A stretch of DNA of 64,000 bases, taken from contig CAVRTA010000004.1 of assembly GCA_963724135.1 (NCBI GenBank), forward strand, positions 620,001 to 684,000, given 5' to 3'. Both the position numbers and the translations under genes were made by a program. This stretch comes from DATLGB01 sp963724135. Its GTDB lineage: Bacteria > Actinomycetota > Thermoleophilia > Solirubrobacterales > Solirubrobacteraceae. The notes beneath the pieces are model-generated. The model had not been told where the DNA came from. It did no database searches and saw only the letters and a program-made list of their open reading frames with translations. The first letter of the stretch is position 1. Each line of letters begins with the position of its first letter. Below, piece after piece: positions 10,117 through 20,635 of this stretch.

Positions 10117-11330
10117 GCCACCGACAGCTTCTCGGAGATCCCGGCGGCAACGGTGCGCACGTCGTCGAGCGTGACGGCGTCGAGCGCGGCGATCGCCGCG
10201 TCGGGATCGAGGTCACGGCTGAAGACGACCTTCTGCGAGGCGGCGTGTCGGGCGACCGCGTTCGTGTTCTCGAAGTTCAGCACCATGCGGCCGGCGGCGT
10301 ACGCCCGGGCGCGCTCGACCTCGTCCTCGCGCGGGCCCTGGTCACGCAGGTCATCGATGATCTCGCGCATGCGCGTGTAGGCCTCCACGCACTTGCCCGA
10401 CTCGAGCCCCGCCGACAGCTGCAGCACCGAGACGTCGGCGAAGGCGTGCGAGACCGAGTACACGGAGTAGGCGAGCCCGCGCTGCTCGCGGATCTCGTCG
10501 AACAACCGCGAGCCCATGGAGCCGCCGAGCAGGGTCGAGTAGACGCTCAGCGCCGCGCGCTGCGACATGTCCGTCACGTCGATCGGCGTGCGGTAGCTCA
10601 TGCGCAGGTGCGACTGGTTGGAGTCGCGTTCCTCGACCAGCGTGGCCGGCTCGAGCGCGGCGGCCGGCTCGAAGGCGCCGTTGGCGCTGATCGCCGGGAA
10701 GCGGCCGAACGCCTCCGACAGCACGCCGTCGTCCGGCAGGTGCTCGAGGTTTCCGACCAGGAACGCGCCGCCCCGCGCGCCGGCCCACTGGCGCTCGCGG
10801 AAGGCCACGACGGCGTCGCGCGAGAACGTGCGCAGATGCTCCGCGGGGCCGAGGACCGGGCGGCCCAGCGGGTGGTCGCCGAACGCGGCCCGGTCGATCA
10901 GGTGCTCGGCGACGACCGACGGGTTGTCGTTGGCGCGGGCGATCTCCTGGATGACCACCCCGCGCTCGCGGTCGAGCTCGTCGGCGTTGATGCGCGGGCG
11001 GCCCACGAAGTCGGTCAGCAGGTCGACGGCCTGCTCGACGACCTCGGCGCGGCAGGTCATGTGGAAGGCGACGATGTCGTGCGACGTATACGCGTTGAGG
11101 ACCGCGCCGATCCGCTCCGCGGTCTCGTTGACCTTGCGGTAGTCGTCGTACTTCTCGCCGCCCTTGAAGACGAGGTGCTCGAGGAAGTGCGCCATCCCGT
11201 TCTCCTCGGGCCGCTCCGTGCGTGCACCCGCTTCGAAGGCGACCAGGGCGGTGACGGCACGCGTCCCGGGCAGCGCGATGCGCACGATCGGGAGGCCGTT
11301 GGGGAGTGGGTCCGAGGCGGTCACGGGCAC
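10080..11330 (-). CDS. M16 family zinc peptidase (insulinase-type)
   Basis: A 416-residue M16 peptidase close to the processing-protease-like bacterial members. It carries the inverted zinc motif HFLEH (H48, E51, H52), with the distal glutamate in the helix RERGVVIQEI, and the C-terminal half keeps the SRLFDEIREQRGLAYSVYS signature. These enzymes degrade peptides in a closed chamber made of two half-domains. Begins at ATG 11330, divergent from ftsE. Confidence 0.93.
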   Translation of the reverse strand: MPVTASDPLPNGLPIVRIALPGTRAVTALVAFEAGARTERPEENGMAHFLEHLVFKGGEKYDDYRKVNETAERIGAVLNAYTSHDIVAFHMTCRAEVVEQAVDLLTDFVGRPRINADELDRERGVVIQEIARANDNPSVVAEHLIDRAAFGDHPLGRPVLGPAEHLRTFSRDAVVAFRERQWAGARGGAFLVGNLEHLPDDGVLSEAFGRFPAISANGAFEPAAALEPATLVEERDSNQSHLRMSYRTPIDVTDMSQRAALSVYSTLLGGSMGSRLFDEIREQRGLAYSVYSVSHAFADVSVLQLSAGLESGKCVEAYTRMREIIDDLRDQGPREDEVERARAYAAGRMVLNFENTNAVARHAASQKVVFSRDLDPDAAIAALDAVTLDDVRTVAAGISEKLSVACVGPHTSSEFG

Positions 11331-11513
11331 GTCCCCGAGGCTACCGGGGTCGCTGCAAACGCCATTGCACGCAGCCGGACTTCCGCGTCGGCCGTCGTAA
11401 CGTCAGTGGACATGGCCGCCACCGAGCGACACATCCGTACGCGCCGTCCGCGCCCGTACTACCAGCCGGCCGCACCCCCCAGCGCGACGCCGCGGGGCGA
11501 AGCCGCGGGCGCG

Positions 11514-12236
11514 ATGATCGACTTCGAGGACGTCGTCAAGCGGTATCCGAGCGGCGACCTCGGCCTCAACGGCGCCACCTTCGCCATCCATCCTGGCGAG
11601 TTCGTCTTCATCGTCGGCGCGTCGGGAGCGGGCAAGTCGACGCTCATGCGGCTGCTGATCAAGGAGGTCGAGCCCACCACCGGGCGCGTGCGCGTCGCCG
11701 GGCGCGACCTGTCGGAGATCCCGCGCAACAAGGTCCCGTACTACCGCCGCAACATCGGGATGGTCCACCAGGACTTCAAGCTGCTGCCGAACCGGACGGT
11801 CGCGGAGAACGTCGCCTACGCGCTCCAGGTCACCGGGGGCACGCGCAAGGACGTGCGCGCGAAGGTCCCCGACATCCTGCGCCTCACAGGCCTGTCGCTG
11901 AAGCTGCACTCGTACCCCGACCAGCTCTCCGGCGGCGAGCAGCAGCGCGTCTCGATCGCGCGCGCGTTCGTCAACCACCCGCCGCTGCTGCTGGCCGACG
12001 AGCCGACCGGCAACCTCGACCCCGAGACGTCCGTCGGCATCATGCAGCTGCTCTACCGGATCAACCGCACCGGCACGACCGTCGTCGTGGTCACGCACGA
12101 CCACCAGATGGTCGACAGGATGCGCCGGCGCGTGATCGAGCTCGCCGAGGGCAAGGTCATCCGCGACCAGCGCCGCGCGGGTTACTCGACGGAGACGACG
12201 CAGGAGATGGGCGCGATCCTGAGGGACGAGCTGTGA
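11514..12236 (+). CDS. ftsE: cell division ATP-binding protein FtsE
   Basis: ABC ATPase that, with FtsX, controls peptidoglycan hydrolases at the division site. The 240-residue product has Walker A GASGAGKST (35-43), signature LSGGEQQRVSIARA, Walker B LLLADEPTGNLD and the His switch VVVVTHDH. I start at ATG 11514, which gives the classic MIDFEDVVKRYPSG opening. An in-frame ATG at 11412 would add a 34-residue Arg/Pro/Ala-rich leader that may be real. ftsX follows with a GTGA overlap. Confidence 0.93.
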   Translation: MIDFEDVVKRYPSGDLGLNGATFAIHPGEFVFIVGASGAGKSTLMRLLIKEVEPTTGRVRVAGRDLSEIPRNKVPYYRRNIGMVHQDFKLLPNRTVAENVAYALQVTGGTRKDVRAKVPDILRLTGLSLKLHSYPDQLSGGEQQRVSIARAFVNHPPLLLADEPTGNLDPETSVGIMQLLYRINRTGTTVVVVTHDHQMVDRMRRRVIELAEGKVIRDQRRAGYSTETTQEMGAILRDEL

Positions 12237-13129
12237 GGCTGGGCTTCTTCCTCAGGGAGGCGCTGCAGTCGATGAGGCGCAACGCCGTCCCGTCGTTCGC
12301 GGCGGTCGCCACGGTGCTCGTCACCGTGCTCGTACTCGGCGTGTTCATCCCGATGGTGCAGGCGACCACCGGCGCGGCGAACGAGGTCCGCGGCCGCGTG
12401 ATCGCCGACGTGTACCTCCACACGGAGGCGACGCGACCGGACATCGACCGCGTGCGCACGCTGATCGAGGGCACGCCGCATGTCGAGAAGGTGCAGTTCG
12501 TCTCGAAGGAGCAGGCCCTCCAGGATCAGAAGAAGCGCAATCCCGAGGCCTACGAGCTGCTTGGCTCCAACCCGCTGCCCGACACGTTCCGCGTCACGCC
12601 CGACAACCCGGACAACATCACCGCCATCCGCGACTCCCTGGCGCCCCTGGCGCCGTCCGGCGCCGACCGCGTACCCGTCGACAAGTCGATCGAGGAGGTC
12701 CGCAACCGCGAGGACGACACGAAGAAGATCCTCACGGCGACGCGCGTGGTGAAGTTCGCGATGGCGGGCCTGGCGGCGCTGCTGGCGATCGCTTCGATGC
12801 TGCTGATCGGCAACACGATCCGGCTGTCGCTGTACTCACGCCGGCGTGAGGTGGAGGTCATGAAGCTCGTCGGCGCGACCGACTGGTTCATCCGTTGGCC
12901 GTTCGTGCTCGAGGGCATTCTGCTGGGCGCGGTGGGCGGGGTCGCGGCGATCGGGCTGCTCGGGGTGATCAAGGTCGCGCTCGTCGACCCGCTGCGCTCG
13001 GACTTCGCGCTGATCGCGGCGCCGCAGACGATCAACTTCGGCGTGCTGGTGGTCGTGCTGCTCGGGGCCAGCGTCCTGGTGTCCGCGCTGGGCTCCGGTC
13101 TGTCGCTGCGCCGGTTCCTCCGCGTATAA
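12233..13129 (+). CDS. ftsX: cell division protein FtsX
   Basis: Four-helix membrane partner of FtsE: one hydrophobic segment at about 20-40, a large extracytoplasmic domain (about 45-160), and three segments clustered in the last 140 residues. The motif SLYSRRREVEVMKLVGAT before the third helix is diagnostic of the FtsX/MacB permease fold. 298 residues is normal. The GTG start at 12233 overlaps the ftsE TGA by 4 bp. FtsEX passes ATP-hydrolysis energy to periplasmic cell-wall hydrolases; no hydrolase gene is adjacent. Confidence 0.93.
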   Translation: MRLGFFLREALQSMRRNAVPSFAAVATVLVTVLVLGVFIPMVQATTGAANEVRGRVIADVYLHTEATRPDIDRVRTLIEGTPHVEKVQFVSKEQALQDQKKRNPEAYELLGSNPLPDTFRVTPDNPDNITAIRDSLAPLAPSGADRVPVDKSIEEVRNREDDTKKILTATRVVKFAMAGLAALLAIASMLLIGNTIRLSLYSRRREVEVMKLVGATDWFIRWPFVLEGILLGAVGGVAAIGLLGVIKVALVDPLRSDFALIAAPQTINFGVLVVVLLGASVLVSALGSGLSLRRFLRV

Positions 13130-13142
13130 GGTCCGGCCTCGT

Positions 13143-14039
13143 ATGAGGCCGCTGAGTGTCGGGGAGCTGCTGGATGCGGCCTTCGCCGCGGTCCGGCGCA
13201 ACTTCGGCACGCTCGTCCTGTGCACGCTCGTCGTCGTCGTGCCGGTGGCGATCGTCAACTCGCTGATCTCGGCGTCGACCTCGGACAGCGCATTCGACTT
13301 CACGACCTCGGCGACCATCACCAACGACGAGATCGGGCCGTACCTGGCCGGGACGCTGGCGACGGCGCTGCTGTCGCTGGTCGCGCAGACCCTGACCGCC
13401 GCGGCCTGCCTGCGCACGCTGGGGGGTGACGTGGTCGGCTCGCGCGCCTCGGCGCGCGAGTCGCTGCGCTACGCGGCGAGCCGCCTGGGCCCGTTGCTGT
13501 GGCTCGCCGTGCTGTACGCGCTGGCGCTCGTCGCCGGGGTCCTGATGTGCTTCGTCGGCGCGATCTGGCTCGGGGTGCTGTTCTGCCTGGCGACGCCCGC
13601 GCTGCTGTTCGAGGAGGCCCGTGGCGCCGACGCCATGCAACGCTCGCGCAAGCTGATCGAGGGCCACTGGTGGCGGGTGTTCGGCGCGCTGGCGGTCGGG
13701 TACCTGATCGTGGCCGTGATCCAGGGGCTGCTGACGGCGCTGGTCGGGGGCGTGATCCTGGCCAACTCGGACTCCGAGCTCAGCAACGCAGCCGTGGTCA
13801 CGCTGGCCAACATCATCGGCCTCGCGCTCTCCCTGCCCTTCGCCTCGGCGCTGCTGACATACATCTACTTCGACCTGCGCGTGCGCAAAGAGGGCTTCGA
13901 CCTGCAGCTGCTCGCCCAGCGCATCGGCTCGCCGGGCCCCGGTCTGAGCACGAGCGGGGTCAACGAGTCCGGGCTGCCGGGAACCGAGCCGCCGCCGAGC
14001 TCGGGCGGCTTCCTCCCGCCGAAACCACCCGGTGGCTAG
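13143..14039 (+). CDS. multi-pass membrane protein, first gene of the MoxR cluster
   Basis: A 298-residue protein with about six hydrophobic segments, opening MRPLSVGELLDAAFAAVRRN, a start shared by the glycerophosphodiester phosphodiesterase membrane-domain-like (DUF7544-type) proteins that often precede DUF4129 genes. The motif DAMQRSRKLIEGHWWRVF in the middle is typical of that group. The last 45 residues are Gly/Pro/Ser-rich and probably cytoplasmic. It overlaps the next gene by 8 nt. Confidence 0.75.
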   Translation: MRPLSVGELLDAAFAAVRRNFGTLVLCTLVVVVPVAIVNSLISASTSDSAFDFTTSATITNDEIGPYLAGTLATALLSLVAQTLTAAACLRTLGGDVVGSRASARESLRYAASRLGPLLWLAVLYALALVAGVLMCFVGAIWLGVLFCLATPALLFEEARGADAMQRSRKLIEGHWWRVFGALAVGYLIVAVIQGLLTALVGGVILANSDSELSNAAVVTLANIIGLALSLPFASALLTYIYFDLRVRKEGFDLQLLAQRIGSPGPGLSTSGVNESGLPGTEPPPSSGGFLPPKPPGG

Positions 14040-14610
14040 CGGTCCGAGCGCTGACGAGGCGCGCGAGCAGGCGCGCGAGATCCTCTCCCGGCCGCGCTAC
14101 CAGGACGCCGAGGTCCCGCAGCCGTTCAAGCAGCCGCTGCGCTGGGCCGGTGACCGCCTGGAGGACGCGGGCCGCTGGCTGTCCGGTGGCTTCGACGATG
14201 TCGACGGCCTCCTGCCGGGTGGCGCCGTGGTGGTGTGGGTCGTGCTCGGAGTGCTGGTGGTGGCGCTGGCGGCGTGGGTGGCGCGCCTGCTGATCCGCCG
14301 CCGGGTGGCGGTGCCGCGCGCGCCGCGGGTGGAGCCCGCCGCGGCGCAGGACCCGCGCGCTCTGGAGCGCGAGGCCGACGCGGCGGAGCGGGCGGGGGAG
14401 TGGGAGCGTGCCGTGCGGCTGCGCTTCCGCGCGGGCGTGCTCCGCCTGGCGGCGCAATCGAAGACGACCGGCGAGATCGCCGCCGAGGCGGGGTCCCCGG
14501 CGTTCGATGCGTTCGGCCCCGAGTTCGACGCGATCGCCTATGGCGGCCGCGAGGCGGGCCAGGACGACGCCCGCGACGCCCGCGAGGCCTGGGACGAGGT
14601 GCTGCGATGA
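14032..14610 (+). CDS. DUF4129 domain protein
   Basis: 192 residues: an N-terminal helix with ADEAREQAREILSRPRYQ, one transmembrane helix at about 65-88, then the DUF4129 C-terminal region in which ERAVRLRFRAGVLRLA and SKTTGEIAAEAGSPAFDAFG are typical. DUF4129 proteins occur with MoxR/DUF58 sets and, in other organisms, fused to transglutaminase domains; their biochemical role is unknown. GTG start at 14032; the next gene begins with an ATGA overlap. Confidence 0.85.
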   Translation: MASGPSADEAREQAREILSRPRYQDAEVPQPFKQPLRWAGDRLEDAGRWLSGGFDDVDGLLPGGAVVVWVVLGVLVVALAAWVARLLIRRRVAVPRAPRVEPAAAQDPRALEREADAAERAGEWERAVRLRFRAGVLRLAAQSKTTGEIAAEAGSPAFDAFGPEFDAIAYGGREAGQDDARDAREAWDEVLR

Positions 14611-15359
14611 GTCGCCGCGCCGTCCTCTGGGTCGTCGGCGCGATCGTCGCGCTCAACGCGCTGCTCCTCCTCGTCGACTACGTGGCGCCCGGGACCTCGG
14701 GCAGGCCGTCGTCCTCGCTCGCAACCACGCCGCGTGGTTTCGCGGCCTGGGCCGAGCTGGCGCAGCGAAACGGAATCGAGGTCGTCACGCTGCGCGATTC
14801 CGAGCTGCCGGGGGGCGGGACCGTGGTGGCGCTCGGCGCCGCGCTGCGCGGAAGCGAGCTCGAGGTGCTGCGCGCACGCGGTCGCGCCGTGCTCAGTGGC
14901 CGCCGGGCCGCCGCGCTGGCGGGCGTGCGCAGGCTCCCCGCCGGCCCGCGCGAGACGCGAGTCGGCGATCGCCGGCTCGTCACCGCCGGCCGCGGGTCCT
15001 GGGCCGGGCGGGGCCTGGTCGTCGAGCGCAACGGCCTGACGTTGCTCGCCGACTCCTCGCCGCTGGAGAACGCGCGCCTCGCGCAGGGTGACAACGCGGC
15101 CTTCGCGCTCGACCTCGCCGGAGGGGGCCCGCTCATCTTCTACGAGCCGCTGCGCGAGACCGGCCTCGCCGCGCTGCCGGGCAACGCGAAGGGCGCGCTG
15201 ATCCTGCTGCTCGTGGCCGCGCTGGCGCTGATGCTCGCACGCGGCAAGCGGTTCGGTCCCGTCGAGCCCGACGCGCACGAGCTTGCCCCGCCGCGAGTCG
15301 CCTACGTCGACGCGCTGGCGGCGACACTGGCTTCACAAAAGGGACGGACCCCTGAGTGA
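14607..15359 (+). CDS. DUF4350 domain protein
   Basis: A 250-residue protein with one helix near the N-terminus (AVLWVVGAIVALNALLLLVD), an extracytoplasmic DUF4350-type segment (SSLATTPRGFAAWAELAQRN near residue 40) and a second helix at about 195-212. The arrangement DUF4129-DUF4350-MoxR-DUF58 is a recurring actinobacterial gene order of unproven function, thought to relate to protein-complex maturation or the cell envelope. ATG 14607 overlaps the previous stop. Confidence 0.85.
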   Translation: MSRRAVLWVVGAIVALNALLLLVDYVAPGTSGRPSSSLATTPRGFAAWAELAQRNGIEVVTLRDSELPGGGTVVALGAALRGSELEVLRARGRAVLSGRRAAALAGVRRLPAGPRETRVGDRRLVTAGRGSWAGRGLVVERNGLTLLADSSPLENARLAQGDNAAFALDLAGGGPLIFYEPLRETGLAALPGNAKGALILLLVAALALMLARGKRFGPVEPDAHELAPPRVAYVDALAATLASQKGRTPE

Positions 15360-15381
15360 AGCGAGGCGGGATGATGCGCGG

Positions 15382-16307
<926 letters not shown>

Positions 16308-16311
<4 letters not shown>

Positions 16312-17549
16312 GTCCGAGCCCGCGGCTCGCGCTGCTGCTGGCGGCCGTCGCGCTGGCGACCATCCTCGTCGGGCCGGTCCCGGGCGCGCTCGCCGCGCTC
16401 GCGCTCGTCGTCGCGGCCGTCGTCGACGCCGCGGCCGTGCGCCGCGAGCCCCGCACGCGCCGCGAGCTTCCCACCCACGTGGCACGCTCGCGACCCTCTC
16501 CGTTCTGGGTGCAGACCGACCCCGGACCAGCCGGCGCAACGCGCCTGCGCCAGCCTTTCCCGCCAGATCTCGTCGCGACGCCGGCCGAGGGGGACGCGAC
16601 GCTGGAAGGCGAGCTCACGGCACGACGCCGCGGGCGCCACACCGTGCCGCCACCCGCGATCAGGCGCGAGGGCCCGTTGCGTCTCGGGCGCTGGGACCAC
16701 CAGCCCGGCGGCCCGGCCGAGATCCTGGCCTATCCCGACCTCCCGCAGGCACGCCGCATCGCGCTCGCCGTGAAATCGGCCCACCCGCCCCGCATCCGCG
16801 ACCCCGGTCTCCGGCTCCGAGGCCCGCTCGGGCTCGGCACCGACTTCGAGTCGATCCGCGACTACGTCCCCGACGACGACATCCGCCAGGTCAACTGGGC
16901 GGCCACGCAGCGGACCGGCCGGCCGATGAGCAACACGTACCGCGTCGAGCAGGAGCGCGACGTATGGCTGCTGCTCGACGCCGGCCGCCTGATGGCCGCG
17001 CCGCTCGGCGACGCGACGCGTCTCGACGTGGCCGTCGACGCCGCGGTCGCGGTCGCCGCGGTCGCGGACGTCCTCGGCGACCGCTGCGGCGTCCTGGCCT
17101 TCGACGGGGCCGTCCGGCGACAGCTGCCGCCGCGCCGCGCCGGCGGGGCCGCCGTCAGCCGGGCGATCTTCGACCTCGAGCCGTCGGGCGAGGACGCCGA
17201 CTACGAGCGCGCCTTCCAGTCCGTCGCCGGCGGCAAGCGCGCTCTGATCGTCGTCTTCACCGACCTCGTCGAGGAGGCGGCCGCGCGCCCGCTCGCGCAC
17301 GCCGTGCCCGTGCTCGCGCGCCGCCATGCGCTGATCGTCGCCACCGCCGAGGACGAGGAGCTCACCGCTCGCACCGGCGCGCCCGACCCGAACGTCGTCG
17401 CTGTCGCCACTCAGGTCACCGAGGCAGTGGGGCGGGCGGCGGCACTGCTCGAGCGCGGCGGAGCGGTGGCCGTCCAGGCGCCTCCGGCGTCGATGCCCTC
17501 CGCCTGCGTCGCCGCCTACCTCAGGGTGAAGTCGCGCGCACGCCTCTGA
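16308..17549 (+). CDS. DUF58 domain protein
   Basis: A 413-residue protein with two hydrophobic N-terminal helices (within 1-45), a beta-rich middle part, and the DUF58 core: DFESIRDYVPDDDIRQVNWAA followed by the VWA-like strand DVWLLLDAGRLM and, near the end, LIVVFTDLVEE. DUF58 proteins carry a degenerate von Willebrand A fold and are the standard partners of MoxR ATPases. ATG 16308 overlaps the MoxR TGA by 4 bp. Its 3' end overlaps the convergent SpoIIM gene by 29 nt. Confidence 0.9.
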
Positions 17550-18456
17550 GCCAAAAGAGCGCCCAGTACACCGCGCCGAGCCCGAACCCGACGATCAGGG
17601 AGGCCACCAGCGACGGCGCCGAGCCGGTGAAGAACCCCTCGATCAGCCCCGCGAGCACGAGCCACGGCATCGTCCCGAGCACGATCTCCATCGCCGGCCG
17701 AGCCTCGGCCCGCAGCGCGGCGCCGCGGGTGCGCCGGCCCGGGTCGACGAGCGCCCAGCCGATGCGCAGCCCCGCCATCGCCGCGACGATGATGCACGAC
17801 AGCTCCAGCACGCCGTGCCCGGCCACGAGCGACACGAACAGCTCGCCCGAGCCGTCGTGCTGCGAGATCCCGGCGAGCGCGCCGAGGATCAGCCCGTTGT
17901 AGATGGTCACCGCGGCGGTGCCCAGCCCCAGCGTGATCCCGGCGGCCACGGCGACGAAGGTGACGCGGATGTTGTTGGTGAAGATCTGGCCGGCGAAGCC
18001 CGCCTCGTCGCTCAGTGACAGGCGGCCGGCGACCGGATCTCCGTCGCGGCGGAACCCCTCGGGCACCACTCCGATGGCGGCACCGGGGTCATTGAGCCCC
18101 CACAGCCACGCCAGCACCGAAGGCACGAGCAGCAGCGCCGCCGCGAGCGCCAGCAGGCCGGGGCGCTCGCGCAGCCGCTGCCAGTAGCCGGTGGCGAGAA
18201 AGTCCACGACACCCGAGGTGCGGCGCGCCTCGCTCCCGTAGACGACCTGCCGCCCGCGCACGACCAGGTCGTGCAGGCGGGTCGTGAGCGGATCGCCGGG
18301 GAACGCCCGGCGCGCAACGGCCAGGTCTGCCGCGGCGGCCCGGTAGAGCGAACCCAGCCGCAGCAGCTCGTCGCGCGAGCGCCGGCGCCGCTTGAGCAAC
18401 TCCTCCAGCTCGGCCCATTCGGGCGACCGCTCGTCGACGAAGCGCGCGCGCCTCAT
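17521..18456 (-). CDS. stage II sporulation protein M (SpoIIM)-family membrane protein
   Basis: A 311-residue integral membrane protein: a soluble N-terminal domain (RSPEWAELEELLKRRR, then LGSLYRAAAADLAVARRAFP) and about five helices including FTNNIRVTFVAVAAGITLGLG and VAGHGVLELSCIIVAAMAG, which is the SpoIIM signature region. In non-sporulating actinobacteria the family accompanies MoxR/DUF58/RDD genes. It starts at ATG 18456, only 14 bp from the divergent RDD gene, so at least one promoter must lie inside the neighbour's coding sequence or transcripts are leaderless. Confidence 0.9.
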   Translation of the reverse strand: MRRARFVDERSPEWAELEELLKRRRRSRDELLRLGSLYRAAAADLAVARRAFPGDPLTTRLHDLVVRGRQVVYGSEARRTSGVVDFLATGYWQRLRERPGLLALAAALLLVPSVLAWLWGLNDPGAAIGVVPEGFRRDGDPVAGRLSLSDEAGFAGQIFTNNIRVTFVAVAAGITLGLGTAAVTIYNGLILGALAGISQHDGSGELFVSLVAGHGVLELSCIIVAAMAGLRIGWALVDPGRRTRGAALRAEARPAMEIVLGTMPWLVLAGLIEGFFTGSAPSLVASLIVGFGLGAVYWALFWLRGVRATSP

Positions 18457-18470
18457 GCATCCTCCACGCC

Positions 18471-19178
18471 GTGGAGTATGAGGACCGCCTGACGATCAGG
18501 ACCCCCGAGGGCGTCGACGTTGAGCTAGCGCTGGCCAACATCGGCTCGCGCTTCATGGCCGGTGCTCTCGACCTCCTGATCCAGGTGGCGGTCGGGCTCG
18601 CCGGCGGCTTGCTCCTGGCCGCGCTGCTCGACGGCGGCCTGTTCACGCTGTTCGGCTCGATCGGCCTCTTCCTGCTGCTGTTCGGCTATGACGTCACCTT
18701 CGAGGTCGCCAACCGCGGCCAGACCCCCGGCAAGCGCGCGGCGGGCCTGCGCGTGCTGCGCGCCAGCGGTGCGCCCGTCACCTTCGTCACCTCCGCGATC
18801 CGCAACGTCCTGCGCGTGATCGACATCCTGCCCATCTTCTACGGGGTCGCAATGACCTTCATCTTCTTCACCAGCCGCCATCAGCGGCTCGGGGACCTCG
18901 CCGCCGGGACGATCGTCGTCCGCGACCAGCGCCCCGCCCCCGTCGTCGCGCCCGCTATGGGCGAGCCCGCGCGCGTCTACGGCTGGGACACGAGTGCGAT
19001 CACGCCGGACGAGCTCGCCATCGTCCGCCAGTTCCTCGACCGGCGCGCGTCGCTCAGCCCCGGCGCCCGCACCCAGCTCGCCGGCGACCTCGCGACCCGA
19101 CTGCGCCCCAAGGTCGCCGGCGCCCCCGATCTGTCGCCCGAGGACTTCCTCGAAGCCCTGGCGTCCAGTCGCGACTAG
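18471..19178 (+). CDS. RDD family membrane protein
   Basis: 235 residues. The RDD domain is clear: RFMAGALDLLIQ carries the Arg-Asp pattern in helix 1, followed by a second helix pair, the loop NRGQTPGKRAAGLRVL, and the closing HQRLGDLAAGTIVV. The last 80 residues are soluble and uncharacterised. RDD proteins are small membrane proteins of uncertain role, some linked to ion transport. Start GTG 18471. The 3' end overlaps gltD by 4 nt. Confidence 0.9.
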   Translation: MEYEDRLTIRTPEGVDVELALANIGSRFMAGALDLLIQVAVGLAGGLLLAALLDGGLFTLFGSIGLFLLLFGYDVTFEVANRGQTPGKRAAGLRVLRASGAPVTFVTSAIRNVLRVIDILPIFYGVAMTFIFFTSRHQRLGDLAAGTIVVRDQRPAPVVAPAMGEPARVYGWDTSAITPDELAIVRQFLDRRASLSPGARTQLAGDLATRLRPKVAGAPDLSPEDFLEALASSRD

Positions 19179-20605
19179 GCCGGGACCCTGGCCAGGTGGC
19201 GCTCGACCACGCGGGCGCACCGGCGGCCCTCGGCGATCGCCGTGACGATCAGCGACTGGCCGACACGGGCGTCCCCGCACGCGAACACGCCGTCCACCGA
19301 GGCGGCGTACGTCGGGGCCTTGACGTTGCCGCGCGCGTCGAGATCGAGACCCAGCGCGCCGGGCAGCTCCCGCTCGGGCCCGACGAAGCCGATTGCCACC
19401 AGGACGAGGTCGGCCCTGGCGGTGAACTCGGTACCGGCGATCGGCTGAAGATCGCGCGAGGAGGTGCCGGAGACGTCACGCCCCTCGACGGCGACGACGC
19501 GCCCGTTCCCACCCGCGATGCGCGTCACCTGCGTGCCGAAGCGCCGCTCGGGACCCGGCTCGTCGAGCGCATACGTCGACGAGGTGCGGCGCGGGTGCTC
19601 GGGCCAGGGCGCGTCGGGGTAGCGGCCCGCGACCGGCAGCGCCGGATAGACGTCGTACATCACGACGCTGCTCGCCCCCTCGCGGTTGGCGGAGGAGACG
19701 CAGTCCATCCCCGTGTCGCCGCCGCCGATCACGACGACGTCGAGGCCGGTGGCGCAGATGACCTCGTCGGGCTCGGGTGCGTGGCGGCCCTCGTCGCGCG
19801 CGACGGCGCGGTTGCGCTGGTAGAGGTAGTCCATCGCCTTGTGCACGCCCGCGAGGCTCTCTCCCTCGAGGCCGGCCTCGCGTGGGATGCGGGACCCGGT
19901 GGCGATCACGACCGCGTCGAACTCCGCCCGCAGCTCCTCGACGGACAGGTCGACACCGACGTCGACGCCGCAGCGCAGCTCGACGCCCTCCTGCTCGAGG
20001 ATCTTCACGCGCCGGTCGATCATCCACTTCTCGAGCTTGGCGTCGGGGACGCCGAAGCGCAGCAGCCCGCCGGTCGTCTCGTCGCGCTCGAAGACCACGA
20101 CGGAGTGCCCGGCGGTGTTGAGCTGCTGGGCGACGGCCAGACCGGCGGGGCCCGAGCCGACCACGGCGACCCGGCGGCCGGTGCGCGTCTCCGGCGGTGC
20201 CGGGACGATCCAGCCCTCCTCCCACGCGCGGTGGACGATCGCGTACTCGATCTGCTTGATCATCACCGGGTCGTCGTTGATGGCCAGCACGCACGCCGAC
20301 TCGCACGGCGCCGGGCAGATCAGGCCCGTGAACTCGGGGAAGTTGTTGGTGGCGTGAAGCTCGTCGATGGCCTCCCGCCAGCGGCCCCGGTAGACGAGGT
20401 CGTTCCAGTCCGGGATCAGGTTGCCGAGCGGGCAGCCGTCGTGGCAGAACGGCACCCCGCAGTCCATGCAGCGCGCCCCCTGGTCGACGAGCTCCTGCGT
20501 CTCCAGGACGCCGAAGATCTCCTTGTGATCCGCCACGCGTTCGCGCGGATCGCGCTCCGGCATGGCCACGCGGTGGATCTTCAGAAAGCCTCTGGGATCG
20601 CCCAT
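19175..20605 (-). CDS. gltD: glutamate synthase (NADPH) small subunit
   Basis: A 476-residue FAD/NADPH and iron-sulfur protein that supplies electrons to glutamate synthase. The N-terminal cysteine clusters CMDCGVPFCHDGCP (46-59) and CPAPCESAC (97-105) bind two [4Fe-4S] centres; GSGPAGLAVAQQL is the FAD-binding glycine loop, GGGDTGMDC the NADPH loop, and VFACGDAR the final FAD motif. The large subunit gltB, usually adjacent, is not in the window. Related proteins feed electrons to other enzymes, so the GltB partnership is probable but not shown here. Confidence 0.9.
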   Translation of the reverse strand: MGDPRGFLKIHRVAMPERDPRERVADHKEIFGVLETQELVDQGARCMDCGVPFCHDGCPLGNLIPDWNDLVYRGRWREAIDELHATNNFPEFTGLICPAPCESACVLAINDDPVMIKQIEYAIVHRAWEEGWIVPAPPETRTGRRVAVVGSGPAGLAVAQQLNTAGHSVVVFERDETTGGLLRFGVPDAKLEKWMIDRRVKILEQEGVELRCGVDVGVDLSVEELRAEFDAVVIATGSRIPREAGLEGESLAGVHKAMDYLYQRNRAVARDEGRHAPEPDEVICATGLDVVVIGGGDTGMDCVSSANREGASSVVMYDVYPALPVAGRYPDAPWPEHPRRTSSTYALDEPGPERRFGTQVTRIAGGNGRVVAVEGRDVSGTSSRDLQPIAGTEFTARADLVLVAIGFVGPERELPGALGLDLDARGNVKAPTYAASVDGVFACGDARVGQSLIVTAIAEGRRCARVVERHLARVPA

Positions 20606-20635
20606 GGGGACCGCTCAGCCTAGCCTTGGGGGCAG

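Noticed and set aside
9597..11411. Long + strand frame leading into ftsE
   Set aside because: The part before ftsE is antisense to the M16 peptidase gene and shows no motif; ftsE is restricted to its conserved domain.
19196..20623. 475-codon + strand frame antisense to gltD
   Set aside because: gltD shows all cofactor motifs on the minus strand; the antisense frame has only compositional His/Asp/Val richness.
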